A stretch of 64,000 nucleotides of DNA, from contig NOKP01000041.1 of assembly GCA_002682825.1 (NCBI GenBank), forward strand, positions 62,001 to 126,000. Reading direction: 5' to 3'. The stretch's first letter is position 1, and every line of letters starts with the position of its first letter. Origin of the DNA: Neonectria sp. B-13. Its lineage: Eukaryota; Ascomycota; Sordariomycetes; Hypocreales; Nectriaceae. Under the pieces are notes generated by a model. It did no database searches, was not told the origin of the DNA, and saw only the letters and a program-made list of their open reading frames with translations. Positions 24,179-35,810 of the stretch are shown piece by piece. The translations under genes and the position numbers were made by a program.

Positions 24179-24891
24179 GGCTGCTGGGCGAAGGTTGCCT
24201 TTGCCTCCCGAAGTCCCAGCTGTTGTGAAGCACGATGGGATGGAATAGGCTGGGTGTGCGAATATGATGCAACTGTACTTGCGGAGGTTTCTAGCTACTT
24301 ATAAGCATCACCCAAACTCTATCGACTGAGCATTTTGAAGACCCCAGTAGCACCACCATGGATCACCAAAGAAGTGAATCATTCGAGGCAAGGGAATGCA
24401 ACGTAAACAACGTTATTGCTAGGTTAGAGTGCGGAGTCTGAGGCTTCTCCGCAACTTTCGCCTAATTATTCGTCCATGAATGCCAGTGATGGGCCTAATA
24501 GATTCACGCAGGGATTCCGGTCGGCGGAGTCACTCTGCGGAGTTGCGCAGTTGGATCTACAGTGTGAACAGCAGACTTGACACGCTTAGCAAATGTCCGT
24601 CTGTGGAGATGATGCGGACTTTGGTCATCCTTTAGCGGTTAGAGTAGAAGTAGGCCACTCTGTTGCGGAGTTGATGTTCCTTTTCCAGATTTCAGGGTCC
24701 ATGCTCAACTTCGGATCTTTAAATGCTCTAGAAGGGGCTGCGGGCTATATTGATGTTTTGGACAACGATGGAAGGTCTTGATGATTTATTTACCAGACTA
24801 AAATTTATACATGTCGAGAATGGAAGGCATGCTTCAAGATGGCCTAAAGAGACAACCGTAGCATCAGCTAAGCTAGTGCCATTGACGGCAT

Positions 24892-27303
24892 CTAATATCC
24901 GCTCCTAATTCGTGCGCCGCTCTTCCAGTGGAATCCCCTCCTGGCGTGGTTGTGGGCTCTGAGTCCTCTGCGGCACTTGGAAGCACCCGTTGAGCCGGAA
25001 CCGGAGCTGGAGCCGGAACCAGAGTCGCTGACGTTGAAGCTGGCAATCTTCTTGGCGGCGTGCTCGGCCGTGATCATAATGATGGACTGGGTGTTACCAG
25101 TGGGCAGCTCAGGGTGAATAGACGCGTCAACAACGAACAAGTTATCCGTGCCATACACCTTGGTGTTCAAGTCGACGACGCTGGAGCCGTTGGCGTTTCG
25201 TCCATCATCACCACCCATCTTGGCGCTACCAACCCAGTGGTCACCGCTGATCATCTTGGAAGAGATGATGTCTTCAACTGTGGCGTTGGGGGTGATGTAC
25301 TTCAGCGTCGAGTTGTTGCTGCCAGTGAGATCGAGCCACCACTGAACAAAGCCGGACATGGCCTTGCGGTCGTTTTCGTCAATCAGCCACGGCTTGGTGT
25401 TGAGGAGAGTGTTTCCGGACGCCGAGATGCCCAGCTCACCGACTGTGCTGGTGCCGTGGGTCAAGAAGGTGCGCACAGTAACGATACCCGACGCCATGGC
25501 GCTCGCGGTGCCCTGGAGATAACGAGTACGCCCATCGGCACCCTCTACCGATGTCCACAGGTGCATGCGCTGTGCCGCCTGGGTGATGGGGCCGGAGCCT
25601 TGGTAGTACAGGTCCAGATCGGCCGCGACGGGGTCCACAGCGATGCCGTTGAAGTTGTATGCGGTAAAGTTGGTCGTGGACGTAAACTGCAGCATAACCT
25701 GTGCGTGGTCCTGGAGGTGATGGCCAACAGGGAGATCAATCCAGTCGTCTTCTGCGGGGAGAGTCACGCCAGTCTTGGCCGATCCGCTCTCGACGATGGC
25801 CAAGGCATCAGCCCGACCGATGCCGGAGTTCCAGAGAAGTCGCGGCGTCGACATGGCACCGGCGGCGAGGACGACCTTGCCACCTGTCTTGACATTGATG
25901 ATTTGTGTGCTACCATTCTCTGCAAGAGTGAGGACTCCGGTGATGGTGCTGCCGGTGCGGATGGTTTGGATGACCTTGGTGTTGAGCTTCAAGGTGAAGT
26001 TGGGCAACTTCTCAGCAAAAGGCATGTATGACCGAGCAGGCCCGGCACGAAGGTTGTCCTTGATAGACCAAGAGGGGCGAGAGTAGGCCATGTGCTTCTC
26101 GTTGGGTGATTCAATCGAGTCAACCTCGGCCCAACCCTTGGAATCGAGCAACGAAGACAAGACCTTGAAGGTACGGTCGTCATAGTACTTGCCGTCGTCA
26201 GAGGGAGCTGTCGTGCCAGGGTTGCGCTCGTAGAGGCGATCAGCTGCCCCTGACACGTCGGCCCATTTCCATCCCGCAGGCCAACCTTGCCAGTCACGCT
26301 CCGGGGGGTGGATGAAGTTCAGGCCGTTGATGGAGCTTGATCCGCCCAAGAGGCAGCCAGCAGTGGAAGCAGTGTCGCTGCAGAACTTGGTGCCCGCGAC
26401 GCTGGTCATGCTGCTGCCGAGACTGGGGATGTCGTACGGGGTCAAGGTATCGTTCCAGGGCAAGGCCTGAGCAGAACCCAGGGCGACCGTGTTCGCCGGA
26501 CCTCTCTCAATGAGGAGGACACTTGCGCCGGACTCAGCAAGGCGCTCGGCGGCAATGATACCGGCAGGGCCGCCGCCTACCACGATGACGTCGTAGGTTA
26601 AGTTGGAGACGGTAGGCACAGGAATAGTACTGTTTCCACCGGGCACAGTGGTGTTGCCTCCAGATCCTGTCCCGGGCGTAGTGGCAGCGGCCCACGAAGC
26701 CCACTGAGCGTACTCAGCAGACTTGGCCGAAGCCAAGTCGAGACCGAACTGGCCAAAGCCGGCAGCATGGTAGGACAGGGCGCTTTCAGGGTCCGAAACG
26801 GTGGTAGGGTCCTCAGCAGAAATGGCCCATCCGAGGATAGGGTTCGTGTTGGCGAAGCTCGTCTTGTTGGCAATGATGCAGCCCTCGCAGAGGAAGGTGT
26901 ACGACAAGTGAGTGCTGTTGACAAAGGTGCCGTTGGCGATTGGCAGTGCGCTAACTTCCGTGTCCGAGTAGACGTCCGGGTTGGCATACGATCCAGCAAG
27001 TCGGAACGAGGTAATGATGTCGTCGCCGTCTGCCCAGGTCACAAAGAGGAGGCCGTTCAACATGCCTCCCTTGAGCGAAACAGCACCCCATCCTCCAGCG
27101 TCGGTGAGTGGGACCACCATCTGACCGATAAAGTCAGAGCCGACAGTCTCTGGCACCGCAATGCCAAAGCTGTATCCGGCGGACTGATACCGCTGGAAGT
27201 CGATGCCCGTCAGAGGGTCATTGTAGGCTGTAGTCGCAAGCGCCGCTGTGGCTTTTCCAACCAAGCCGAGCAGGGCTGCTGCCCCAGAGAGTGTGCAACG
27301 CAT
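24892..27303 (-). CDS. cdh: Cellobiose dehydrogenase (mirror copy)
   Basis: Identical 803-aa frame to that at 8019-10430, including signal peptide, haem domain, linker and GMC domain. No silent or coding difference from the left copy is visible, so a count of two cellobiose dehydrogenase genes should not be drawn from this window. Confidence 0.95.
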   Translation of the reverse strand: MRCTLSGAAALLGLVGKATAALATTAYNDPLTGIDFQRYQSAGYSFGIAVPETVGSDFIGQMVVPLTDAGGWGAVSLKGGMLNGLLFVTWADGDDIITSFRLAGSYANPDVYSDTEVSALPIANGTFVNSTHLSYTFLCEGCIIANKTSFANTNPILGWAISAEDPTTVSDPESALSYHAAGFGQFGLDLASAKSAEYAQWASWAAATTPGTGSGGNTTVPGGNSTIPVPTVSNLTYDVIVVGGGPAGIIAAERLAESGASVLLIERGPANTVALGSAQALPWNDTLTPYDIPSLGSSMTSVAGTKFCSDTASTAGCLLGGSSSINGLNFIHPPERDWQGWPAGWKWADVSGAADRLYERNPGTTAPSDDGKYYDDRTFKVLSSLLDSKGWAEVDSIESPNEKHMAYSRPSWSIKDNLRAGPARSYMPFAEKLPNFTLKLNTKVIQTIRTGSTITGVLTLAENGSTQIINVKTGGKVVLAAGAMSTPRLLWNSGIGRADALAIVESGSAKTGVTLPAEDDWIDLPVGHHLQDHAQVMLQFTSTTNFTAYNFNGIAVDPVAADLDLYYQGSGPITQAAQRMHLWTSVEGADGRTRYLQGTASAMASGIVTVRTFLTHGTSTVGELGISASGNTLLNTKPWLIDENDRKAMSGFVQWWLDLTGSNNSTLKYITPNATVEDIISSKMISGDHWVGSAKMGGDDGRNANGSSVVDLNTKVYGTDNLFVVDASIHPELPTGNTQSIIMITAEHAAKKIASFNVSDSGSGSSSGSGSTGASKCRRGLRAHNHARRGFHWKSGARIRSGY

Positions 27304-30300
27304 GGTTGAGATTGCTTCGAGTTGAATGAATGGTCGAGTACTTGAACGAGAAGCGGGTGAAAGAACGGCTCGGAGTCAAAATGAATGTATGCAAATAGAG
27401 AATGAACGACCACCAGGGTCAGAAAGGGAACAAACGAAGGAAAAACACCGTACTCGCGGCGACTCAGAAGTGAAAGAATGCAGTCAAGATGCGACTCAAT
27501 GTTCGATGGAAGAGTTTGTAACGACGCGGCTCTTGTAGACGTTATATGCGTCCTCGCTCCCTTGCACTTGCCCTTGTGGTTGACATCCCCCTTAGAGGAT
27601 TCGGAAGCTCCGAAACAACATAGCTTGACATATCCCAGCGCAGTGCATCGGACCTAGAGAAGTAAGCTTCCTTAATATCAAGGGATGCACACAGATAAGC
27701 CGGGGTTGGTGGAACTAGACTAGGAGTCGTGGATTGTCCCACCAAGGAGATTTTTAATCCAAGCGTCTTTACCGTATCACTGCTTCGTTTCAGATAAACC
27801 TGGTCGTCCTTGTTTATTAAGCCCGCCAATGGCGTGTCCCGGGCTGTCGCTGCAAATGACATCCTTGTCCTTGGCATAGTTCCCACTCGAAACAGTCCCC
27901 GCAACTACATCCCCTCGCCGAATAATATGCAAATGATTTGTAACATAGACTCCATTTCAAGTTTCATGTCAATGCCTGCACCAAATGATCGACCTATAAC
28001 ACTTCACCTTAGTCCATCAGAGCCCTGTGGTACTCCTGGAAACGAGATTGGTCGCTGTACGGCTCGAACAGAACAGTTTTTCCGTCAAAGGAACATGGAT
28101 GCTCCTAAGAGGGATAATCACGCCGCGTACGAAGTACACTACACCACGACCGTTGCATTGGAGTTCAAAGCAAGTTTCTTAGAATGAGATGGAAACTGGG
28201 TCCAAGAACAATCACATAAAAGGTGAACAAGTGCCTAGTGGCCACCTAGATCCATTTTCCGTACTCTTCTTGTCTCTTTGTGAGGTCGGAAGTTTCAGTA
28301 GCACGTCTCTCATGCATGTGGAAACTTGTGAGATGAATATGCATAAAGCTGAGCTGAAACGACTGCGTCTTGTTCAAGCTTAGTCCGGGCGCCTCGGGTT
28401 GATCCATCGTCGATCGCTGCGCCACCTTGCGAACCAAGTTTCAATTCGTTAATGCCTGGTTTGTTTGTAATCCAACTTCTTAACCCTCTCGCTTCCTCTT
28501 GTGAAAGACAATACAGTACTCCAAAGTTTGTCATAATTAGTGCGAAGAAGATCTCCGAACTAAGCCCGCCTCACAAGTCACAAAGGATCACTTATTAGTT
28601 TATCGCATTAGAACTGACATCAGCGGCCATCGAGCAACGACCACGGGGCTAAGAGAGCTGCCGACGTGAATCGGATTTAATCTGAATATACACGACGTCA
28701 CTTCAGTATCTCGTTTGCAGAGTAGTTATTAGAGTTAACCAGGAATGCGCCGGAGTCGTCGAGGAAGATTTCTAAGATGAGCGTACTCCTTTCATCACTT
28801 CACCAGACCAGATCGCTCCACAGACCATCCATTGGCGCCTAATTATTGCTAAGATTTCTACCTATCGTTTTGCACCACGTTGGATAAGCTTGCTAGCGTG
28901 AGCATGGAGGGCATCTGTGTCCAGAATTCTTACTCAATGCCAATCTCAGTAGCAATCTCTTTCCATCCTTTACCTTACGTCTTACGTGTGATCACAAATC
29001 CCACTAGATATTGTCCACGTGTGTTGAAGGCATCCGCCAAAGATGTCACGTGCCGGTCGCGGCAGCAGACATCTTGCAAGCAAGCATTCGGCATGACAAC
29101 AGCTATGCCAACGCAATCATGGAAATGGATAGGAAGGAAAAGAATAATATCACTGTGTACATAAGGGAAGATTCACCCCGTAGCTAGTTTAGCTCACTAC
29201 CTCGTTTTCTCGACCTTTTCCTATCTTTTGATCTGTCTGTCTTCTCCCGGACCCCTGAAAGACCTCCTGTTCAACGTGGGTAACCTACCCTACACCTCAA
29301 CTTTTTACTTCCCCCGTTTACGTATGTATAACATATGACAAAGCGATAGAACCTAATCTCATTTCCTTTCATACCTGCCGTTCCTATTTTGTCTAGACTT
29401 TGACGGAATTTTACAATAGAGATGTAGGTAGTTAGATAGGCGCCTTTTATCCTACTAGAACCTGCCGGCGTCAAACAACACAACATCAACCTTACGTCTT
29501 CTGCTTGTATTGGTGTCTCGCAGATCACCCTTTGAACTCGTTTCCACTAAGATATGAACTAACCACTCGAACAGGAATAGAACTGTCTAATACTCGAACA
29601 GAGGTCTATGAATCGTATTCCATCGCCAGGACATGTCCTTCCTTCTCTTCCTGATTCCGTTGTCGTTGATCTATTGTGTCCTTTGTCTCGTATGCTCCTT
29701 CATCCTACGTACAAACCGTGTTGTCACTAGGTCGCGGATAGTTATTTCCGGGACATGTGCGTTGTGTAATATCTGGCCACGCGACTGAAGAATGTAAACT
29801 GAACACCATGCTCCTGGCGTAGTCACAGAACACATGAACGTACAAAACTGGTTCAAGCCAGGCACTAATTGGTCGTTAAGTTGATAACTTGTCATGATGT
29901 TTTCTTCTAGTCTTGCCCATCGCGAATAACCAGCAAGCCTGTGGCCCAGAGATGTTACAGGAGATGGGGTCGCCCGGAGATTTTTCGTATGACTGAGCTA
30001 TTTCATAGTTCCCGTCGCGCAATATCAAAGTACCCAGTTCGTTTCTCGATATGGATGCGCTCGATGCAAAATTCCGCTTCCGTCGTCGCTCTAACATGTA
30101 CGACCGCAAAGTCACCCCAATCAAGTCAACTAGTACATGATTCCAAAAGAATGGCTATGTAGCTGAGATCAATGTCAACCTTTTCCTCTTCAACGCGATG
30201 TGCGATTGCGTAGGGAAACACCTGTTCTTACAAAGAAATTCATGGCTATCAAGCAGTGTTCGAACCAAAACTACCCCGTCATCGTCTCCTATTCTCTGAT

Positions 30301-31166
30301 GAAGGCCAAGGCCTTACAGCAACTTCGTCATGAGATTGTGTTACGAAGTTGAACCTCCCATTGACCTTCTCTAGATCACCCCCGACTACCGAAAGTGATT
30401 GCTAGCTAACAAAAGGTATGGGCTATGAATTCGTGACACGAGTTCCAGATGGCTGACTTGTAGCATCTCAGAATCCATAATGTGATTGAATATTGAAAGA
30501 CTTATCCGACTTCGGCTTCCCAGTACAGTTAACTAGTTAACATCAAGCGCAATCGATTACGAATCACAAGCGCTGACACTCGAGATTAATCGCCGTATAG
30601 TCACCGAGCCAAGTGGAACCGCTGTTCTTGAGCAGTGAGCGAAATTCTCACGGATTGCATGACACGAGCGCATTCACGAGTTCCCTACTCCATTCTTTGA
30701 TATGGCATCATCTGGACCCTGCTAAGACGCCCGTTCGGGCACGTTCCCCCAAGTGCAGGGGATGGCGATGACTCGGAGCCAGTCGGCTGAGATCCATGAG
30801 TGCTATAGTGGGCCAATATCCCAGAAACCACGTTGAGTGCTAATTCTCTGCAATCACGCAAGAGGTCCACCCACTGTCACCATGAACTGCAACTACACGA
30901 AAAAAGCGAGCAAAGCCAATGAGAAATCCAGGAAGAAATTTTGCCACGCAGTGCTCTTAAAAGCTAATCCGTCAAGTCCACATTTCCTGGCGTGACAATG
31001 GGCTCATGCTGCTCAGTGGCCCGCCGTATTAAAGCTGCATGAACCACGGTGCTAAATTAACTGGGACAGATTTGGATCAGTTTTATCAGCCAAGCATATT
31101 CGTCTTTCACCTCTCACTTCAACGAACCTCTTCTGTGTCATTCAGACAGCCGTCTAGAGACTGGAG
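27304..31166 (-). other. Gene-poor region (mirror of 4156-8018)
   Basis: Reverse complement of the left-arm gene-poor block. No gene, RNA or mobile element recognised beyond the two flanking promoters. Confidence 0.5.
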
Positions 31167-32888
31167 ATGGGTGCTAGCAACGACATAAAGGTCAAGGTCG
31201 AGGGCGGCCAGGACACTCCGGGCGAAACGACTGTCGTCGCTGAAAAGTATGCCGATGTCACATTACGGATTATCGAGGATCATGGAGGGGACTTTGGCCC
31301 ATTGACTCCCGAAAAGGAGAAACGACTACGACGAAAACTATACATCAATGTCATGGGTCTTCTTTCGGCCATAAACTTGCTTCTTTTCGTAAGTTAATTA
31401 CACTTCTATCCATGAAAGAAGCTCCTGTTGACATTGTTAGATCGACAAATCAACTCTCGGATACGCTGCTATCTTGGGACTGTTTGAGGAGACGGGCATC
31501 GACAAAGGCCAATATAACAATCTTGGAACCTTCTTTTACGTCGGTAAGTAATGCCTACTCGAAATCCAAGTGCTGTGTTCTTGCAAGACGCGATCTCACA
31601 GTTTCCCGTGCTGTTAGGATATCTCGCTGCGCAATGGCCTGGGCACTATGCCATGCAAAGACTGCCGTTTGGCAAATTTGTGGCTGGCCTCATCTTTATG
31701 TGGGGTGCCACTGTTCTCCTACACTGCGCGGCGACAACGTACGCAGGTCTCGTAGTACTCCGACTACTTCTAGGTGCAAGCGAGTCTGTTGTTGTCCCAG
31801 CCATGGAAATGACTATCGGCATGTTCTTCAATCGTCATGAGCAGTCATTTCTTCAACCCTTCCTGTGGGCAACCGCCGCGGCCGCGCCTGTCTGTGCAGC
31901 CTTCATATCGTACGGCTTGCTTTGGAGTCACAGTTACATTCTGCCCTGGAAGCTCTTCATGATCGTCACTGGTGGTGTCTCCGTACTGCTTTCCATCGTT
32001 GTGTGGTTCTACTACCCAAACAACCCTGCCGAAGCAAGGTTTCTGACTTTGGAGGAGAAAGTCCACGTCATCCAACGTGTTCATGAATCTAGCCAGAGCT
32101 CCATCGAGCAGAAGCATTTCAAGAAGTCTCAATGCGTCGAGACTCTCAAAGATCCTGTTTCGTGGCTGTTCACCCTACAGGCATTTACGCTCATGATGTC
32201 AAACAACCTGACGTACGGACAACAAAACTTGATCACTAAAGCGCTTGGCGTCACCAGCTTAGGCTCGACTCTCGTGGCTGCAGCAGGTGGCGGATTCGGC
32301 ATTGTTGTCTGCCTCGCTGGTACCTTTGCTCTCAAGTGGTGGCCTAAGAATCTTGCCCTCCACGGCTTGGTTTGGTGTCTACCTGCCGTTGCAGGTGGCA
32401 TTGGTATGGTGACTATAGACTGGAACGAAAAGACTGGCATGTTAGCATGCCTACTTCTCGCCGGTCACACGTACGGTAACACCTACATCATCGCACTGGG
32501 ATGGGCCACGTCTTCTTCGGCGGGTTATACGAAGAAGCTCACACGCAACGTCATGTTCATGATTGGATACAGTGTCGCGAATCTGATATCGCCTCAGATC
32601 TGGGTTCCCAGAGATGCGCCACGCTATTACGGGGCTTGGATTTCGCAAATTGTTATCAGCTGGATCGGTACCCCTTTGATTCTGTTTTGGATCCAGTTCA
32701 TTCTGAAGAAGCGAAATGCCATCCGCAAGGCCTGGGCGTCTGGGCTGAGTGAGGAGGAAAAGCGAGACCATCAATTTGGAGAGGTGGAGCAGCGCGATGA
32801 AGCCGGGGTTTTAGTTCGCAGAAAGGTTGACATTGCGATGTTGGACTTGACTGACTTGGAAAACCCTTTCTTCATTTATCCTATCTAA
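31167..32888 (+). CDS. Dal5-like MFS transporter (mirror copy)
   Basis: Identical to the gene at 2434-4155. Exons 31167-31388, 31441-31543 and 31618-32888 code for 531 aa. Donors are GTAAGT at both introns, and the acceptors TTAG precede exons 2 and 3. Confidence 0.92.
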
Positions 32889-33315
32889 CTTTATACTACG
32901 ATACGCTCTTCTATTTCTATAGCCTTTAGTACCTAGTACTACAGATCAAGACAACACGTTACCATCTTGTGTTCCAAAACCCGTTACCTTCGAAGGCGAA
33001 TTTTCAGCGCACAATGGAACAATTGTGACCAAGCTCAGTCTTAGCCACCCCTTATCAGATACTTCGAATACTCTGGAAACTTCGCCAGCCTTGCTCCTTG
33101 TGCACGCCATGTAACCTTGGGTTTGTAGCTGAGGGTTCAATAGGTTACCGAGCTCCCCCTGCTCAAACAACGCGTCGTTGAAAGTCATCATTTTCATATA
33201 GCCAAGATCAACTAGATACATGACGTCTGAATCCATCTCTGTGCCCTGGACCTGATATAGATGCTGTTTTCCTCCATTCACCGACTGGGTTCAACCGTAT
33301 GTGTGATATCAAGTT

Positions 33316-34319
33316 TCATGCGCTCTTGCGATATTTCTGGAAGAACCGGGACGTGTCTCCAACTGGAAGTGAGAAGGGCAGCGCATCCTGGCACATGGAA
33401 GCGGCACAGCTGTAGTAACCAAGCAGCCCAGAGATAAAACCGAAAGCTCCAGCAGCTTTCATCAATGCCCTTGCAACCTCCTCCTTGCCATCGGCAAGAG
33501 CAAAGTTCGACGCAGCGTCAAGAGAAAAGCAAAGTTCAATGGTAGTAAAGATACCAAATGAAACCAGGTTACTGGAGAGGGGGACATGCCAGTTAGCAAA
33601 CGATGAAGACGACGGGCGGAACCGTATAACACTTACATGGGTAAGGACCCGATCATGAAGAAAATATCCAAGACTGCCCAGACTGTAGAAAATTTGTTAG
33701 TTATTTTTGATGGAGCTGATAGACGCCGAAAGTAATTACTGAGAATGAAGAATCCCATGGCATTGTGATACTCGGCAGTTGCACCACCGTACGATTCAAG
33801 AACACCCAAGGACGGGGCTAGGATAACACCGTATCCGCCGTAGAAGAGCGCTACAAAGAACAGTTAGTCAAGTTTTGGCAGTAAAGCTGAGTAATTCCAT
33901 GGCGATGAGAAACATCGACCATGATATTCAGCAAAACGAGACATTGGACCTCGAAGAAGACGGACCAAAGGCGCTAAGCGACGTGTAACCAAACGTATTG
34001 CCTCTAACCATCTCCCATTGAGCAGAGATGAGCATGCCTATGCCAGCGGCGAAGCAAAGATTGGCAATAAAAACAGTTTGAGTTTCCACGCCCCGAAAGC
34101 CCATCATGGCCAGTGACAGGGTCAGAAGGGTGGTGGCAAAACCCCCCATGGCTAGTGGTGACTTTACACATTGAAACAGAGTAAGCGATGACCATCTTGG
34201 CTGAGGACTAGAGATAAGGAACGTGGTGGATCTCTTACAGGGTTTCCGATTCGATGCCCCAGACTCGAAGTCGTTGAGATGGGCATGGACATGCATTCTT
34301 CATCACGCTTTGACGACAT
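33316..34319 (-). CDS. GPR1/FUN34/YaaH acetate transporter (mirror copy)
   Basis: Identical to the gene at 1003-2006. Exons 34239-34319, 33966-34161, 33740-33850, 33637-33682 and 33316-33571 code for 229 aa. From here to the arm end at 35321 only the promoter region (TATA candidate at 34396-34402) is seen. Confidence 0.9.
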
Positions 34320-35321
34320 TTTCAGGTGGAGATTTGCTGACAATCACGGTAGCTGACCGGGTTTGAATACTCTCTCGAGTAGTTGGCTTCCATTCTTATA
34401 TACTCGGGCGACTCTTTTCATGGTCATTTAGAAGAAGAGATTTTTACTCCCAGCAAAAAGGATTTTAGGTAATAGTTACCTAACTGTTGAGCGGTCACGG
34501 AGAGCAAATAGAGTGTTACCCCAGACAGCCCCGCATCGGCGCTCTCGCTCCACATGGTGTCCAGCCATAGGCAAGTAGAGAAAGGAAAGGACCAAGATAA
34601 TCATCCGGGTTTGGACTGCACGTCGGCGTAATGGATTGCTCAGATCCCCGAGAGTCCACGCCAGAAACGAGTGAACCGAGGCCGAACAGGAGTCTCTTAG
34701 CTAATAACCACCCGACATGCATGGAAGTCCCGAACTACCCCGGGGACTCAGGGTCCGGGCCAAATGGACAATCCCAACTCCCCCGCAGATCGCCACCGTT
34801 TGTGGGGTCAGGGCAATTTTGCGACGTAACGAGAGGTTCGGGCTTTGAGACGATCGTGGGCGATTGAGTAACAGTCTAAAGAAGCGCCAAGTTCTTGGTG
34901 TCTGATGTGCATCTCATTGCCGCGATCCATGTTGCTTGGCTAGAATGTCCCAGGAGCAGATGCAACACCGGAGAGTCGACGATAGATGCCGGGCTCTTGG
35001 CTATCCTGGCGACGCATTCGCATCGTGGCATGCTTAAATCTTGGCAGACTGTGCGTGAGGTGACACCTGCTTGAAAACCGTGCCACTCCCCAGTACATGA
35101 GCTCGTGAGGGCTTTAATGAACTTCGTCTGGTAATTTGTCTTCCTGGAACAAGACAACTTTGGACCAACACCATACGAGGGGTAGAGGCATTCATCATTA
35201 AACCCGGTCTGCAATTTCCAAGTACTCCGTATTTCCTGGTGACGTTGCGCATAAATGGTGACAAGCTTTCGGTTTTCAGCCAGCAGGACGCAACTTACTT
35301 TCGTTTTCGTTTACTCCTGAA

Positions 35322-35810
35322 GCACTACTGCGATTTTCTATCAAGGCCTTTCAATCACACCAAGCAAATGCACCCGACTCCGCCATCCTGTTGTGCTTCT
35401 TGGTGCCAGCCAGCCAGCTTCTGCAGCTTCTCAGCCATCCCGGGATGCCTGTCCAGGCTCTGCCCGGTTGCTGGGATGAGGCGTGCTCTCCGGCATGTTG
35501 GCCCGTTGTGGGCGCACAAAGATGTCATCGTATGCTCAGTGGGTGGTGACGCCATCGTCGGCGAAGATGCATTCCTTCTCGGCAACAGCCTCTTTGATGA
35601 CACACCTATTCATCGACTAGCTGGCGTGCATGGCGCACTGTCTCGAATCTCTATTGGGATCGCCTTGTTTGCTGGTGAGCGATGCGGCCGACAAGCCTCA
35701 AAGGGGTACATAATTCAGGATCACGGGATTTCTAATGCCCATTATGAGTGTGTTCATTCCTTCTTATAGTCCGAATGCTGTTTAATGCACGTAGCGTTTC
35801 CCTTGTATTT
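35322..35810 (+). other. First single-copy sequence after the repeat
   Basis: A 176-codon frame (35239-35769) runs across the repeat boundary but has no family resemblance and a composition unlike the real genes. Otherwise this is the 3-prime flank of the F-box gene. Confidence 0.4.

Larger units (their letters stand above)
17811..35321 (-). repeat. Right arm of the perfect inverted repeat
   Basis: Reverse complement of 1-17511. Single-copy DNA follows on the right from 35322, where the left partner runs off the window. If only one copy of this locus is real, this arm is the better placed one because it is continuous with unique sequence on both sides. The gene entries inside it are therefore the ones to keep. 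Confidence 0.97.

Noticed and set aside
8019..27303. Two cellobiose dehydrogenase genes as an expanded lignocellulose set
   Set aside because: The copies are identical within an inverted repeat centred on an assembly gap, so duplication is not supported.
35239..35769. 176-codon frame across the palindrome boundary
   Set aside because: No domain, and it joins repeat and unique DNA only by chance.
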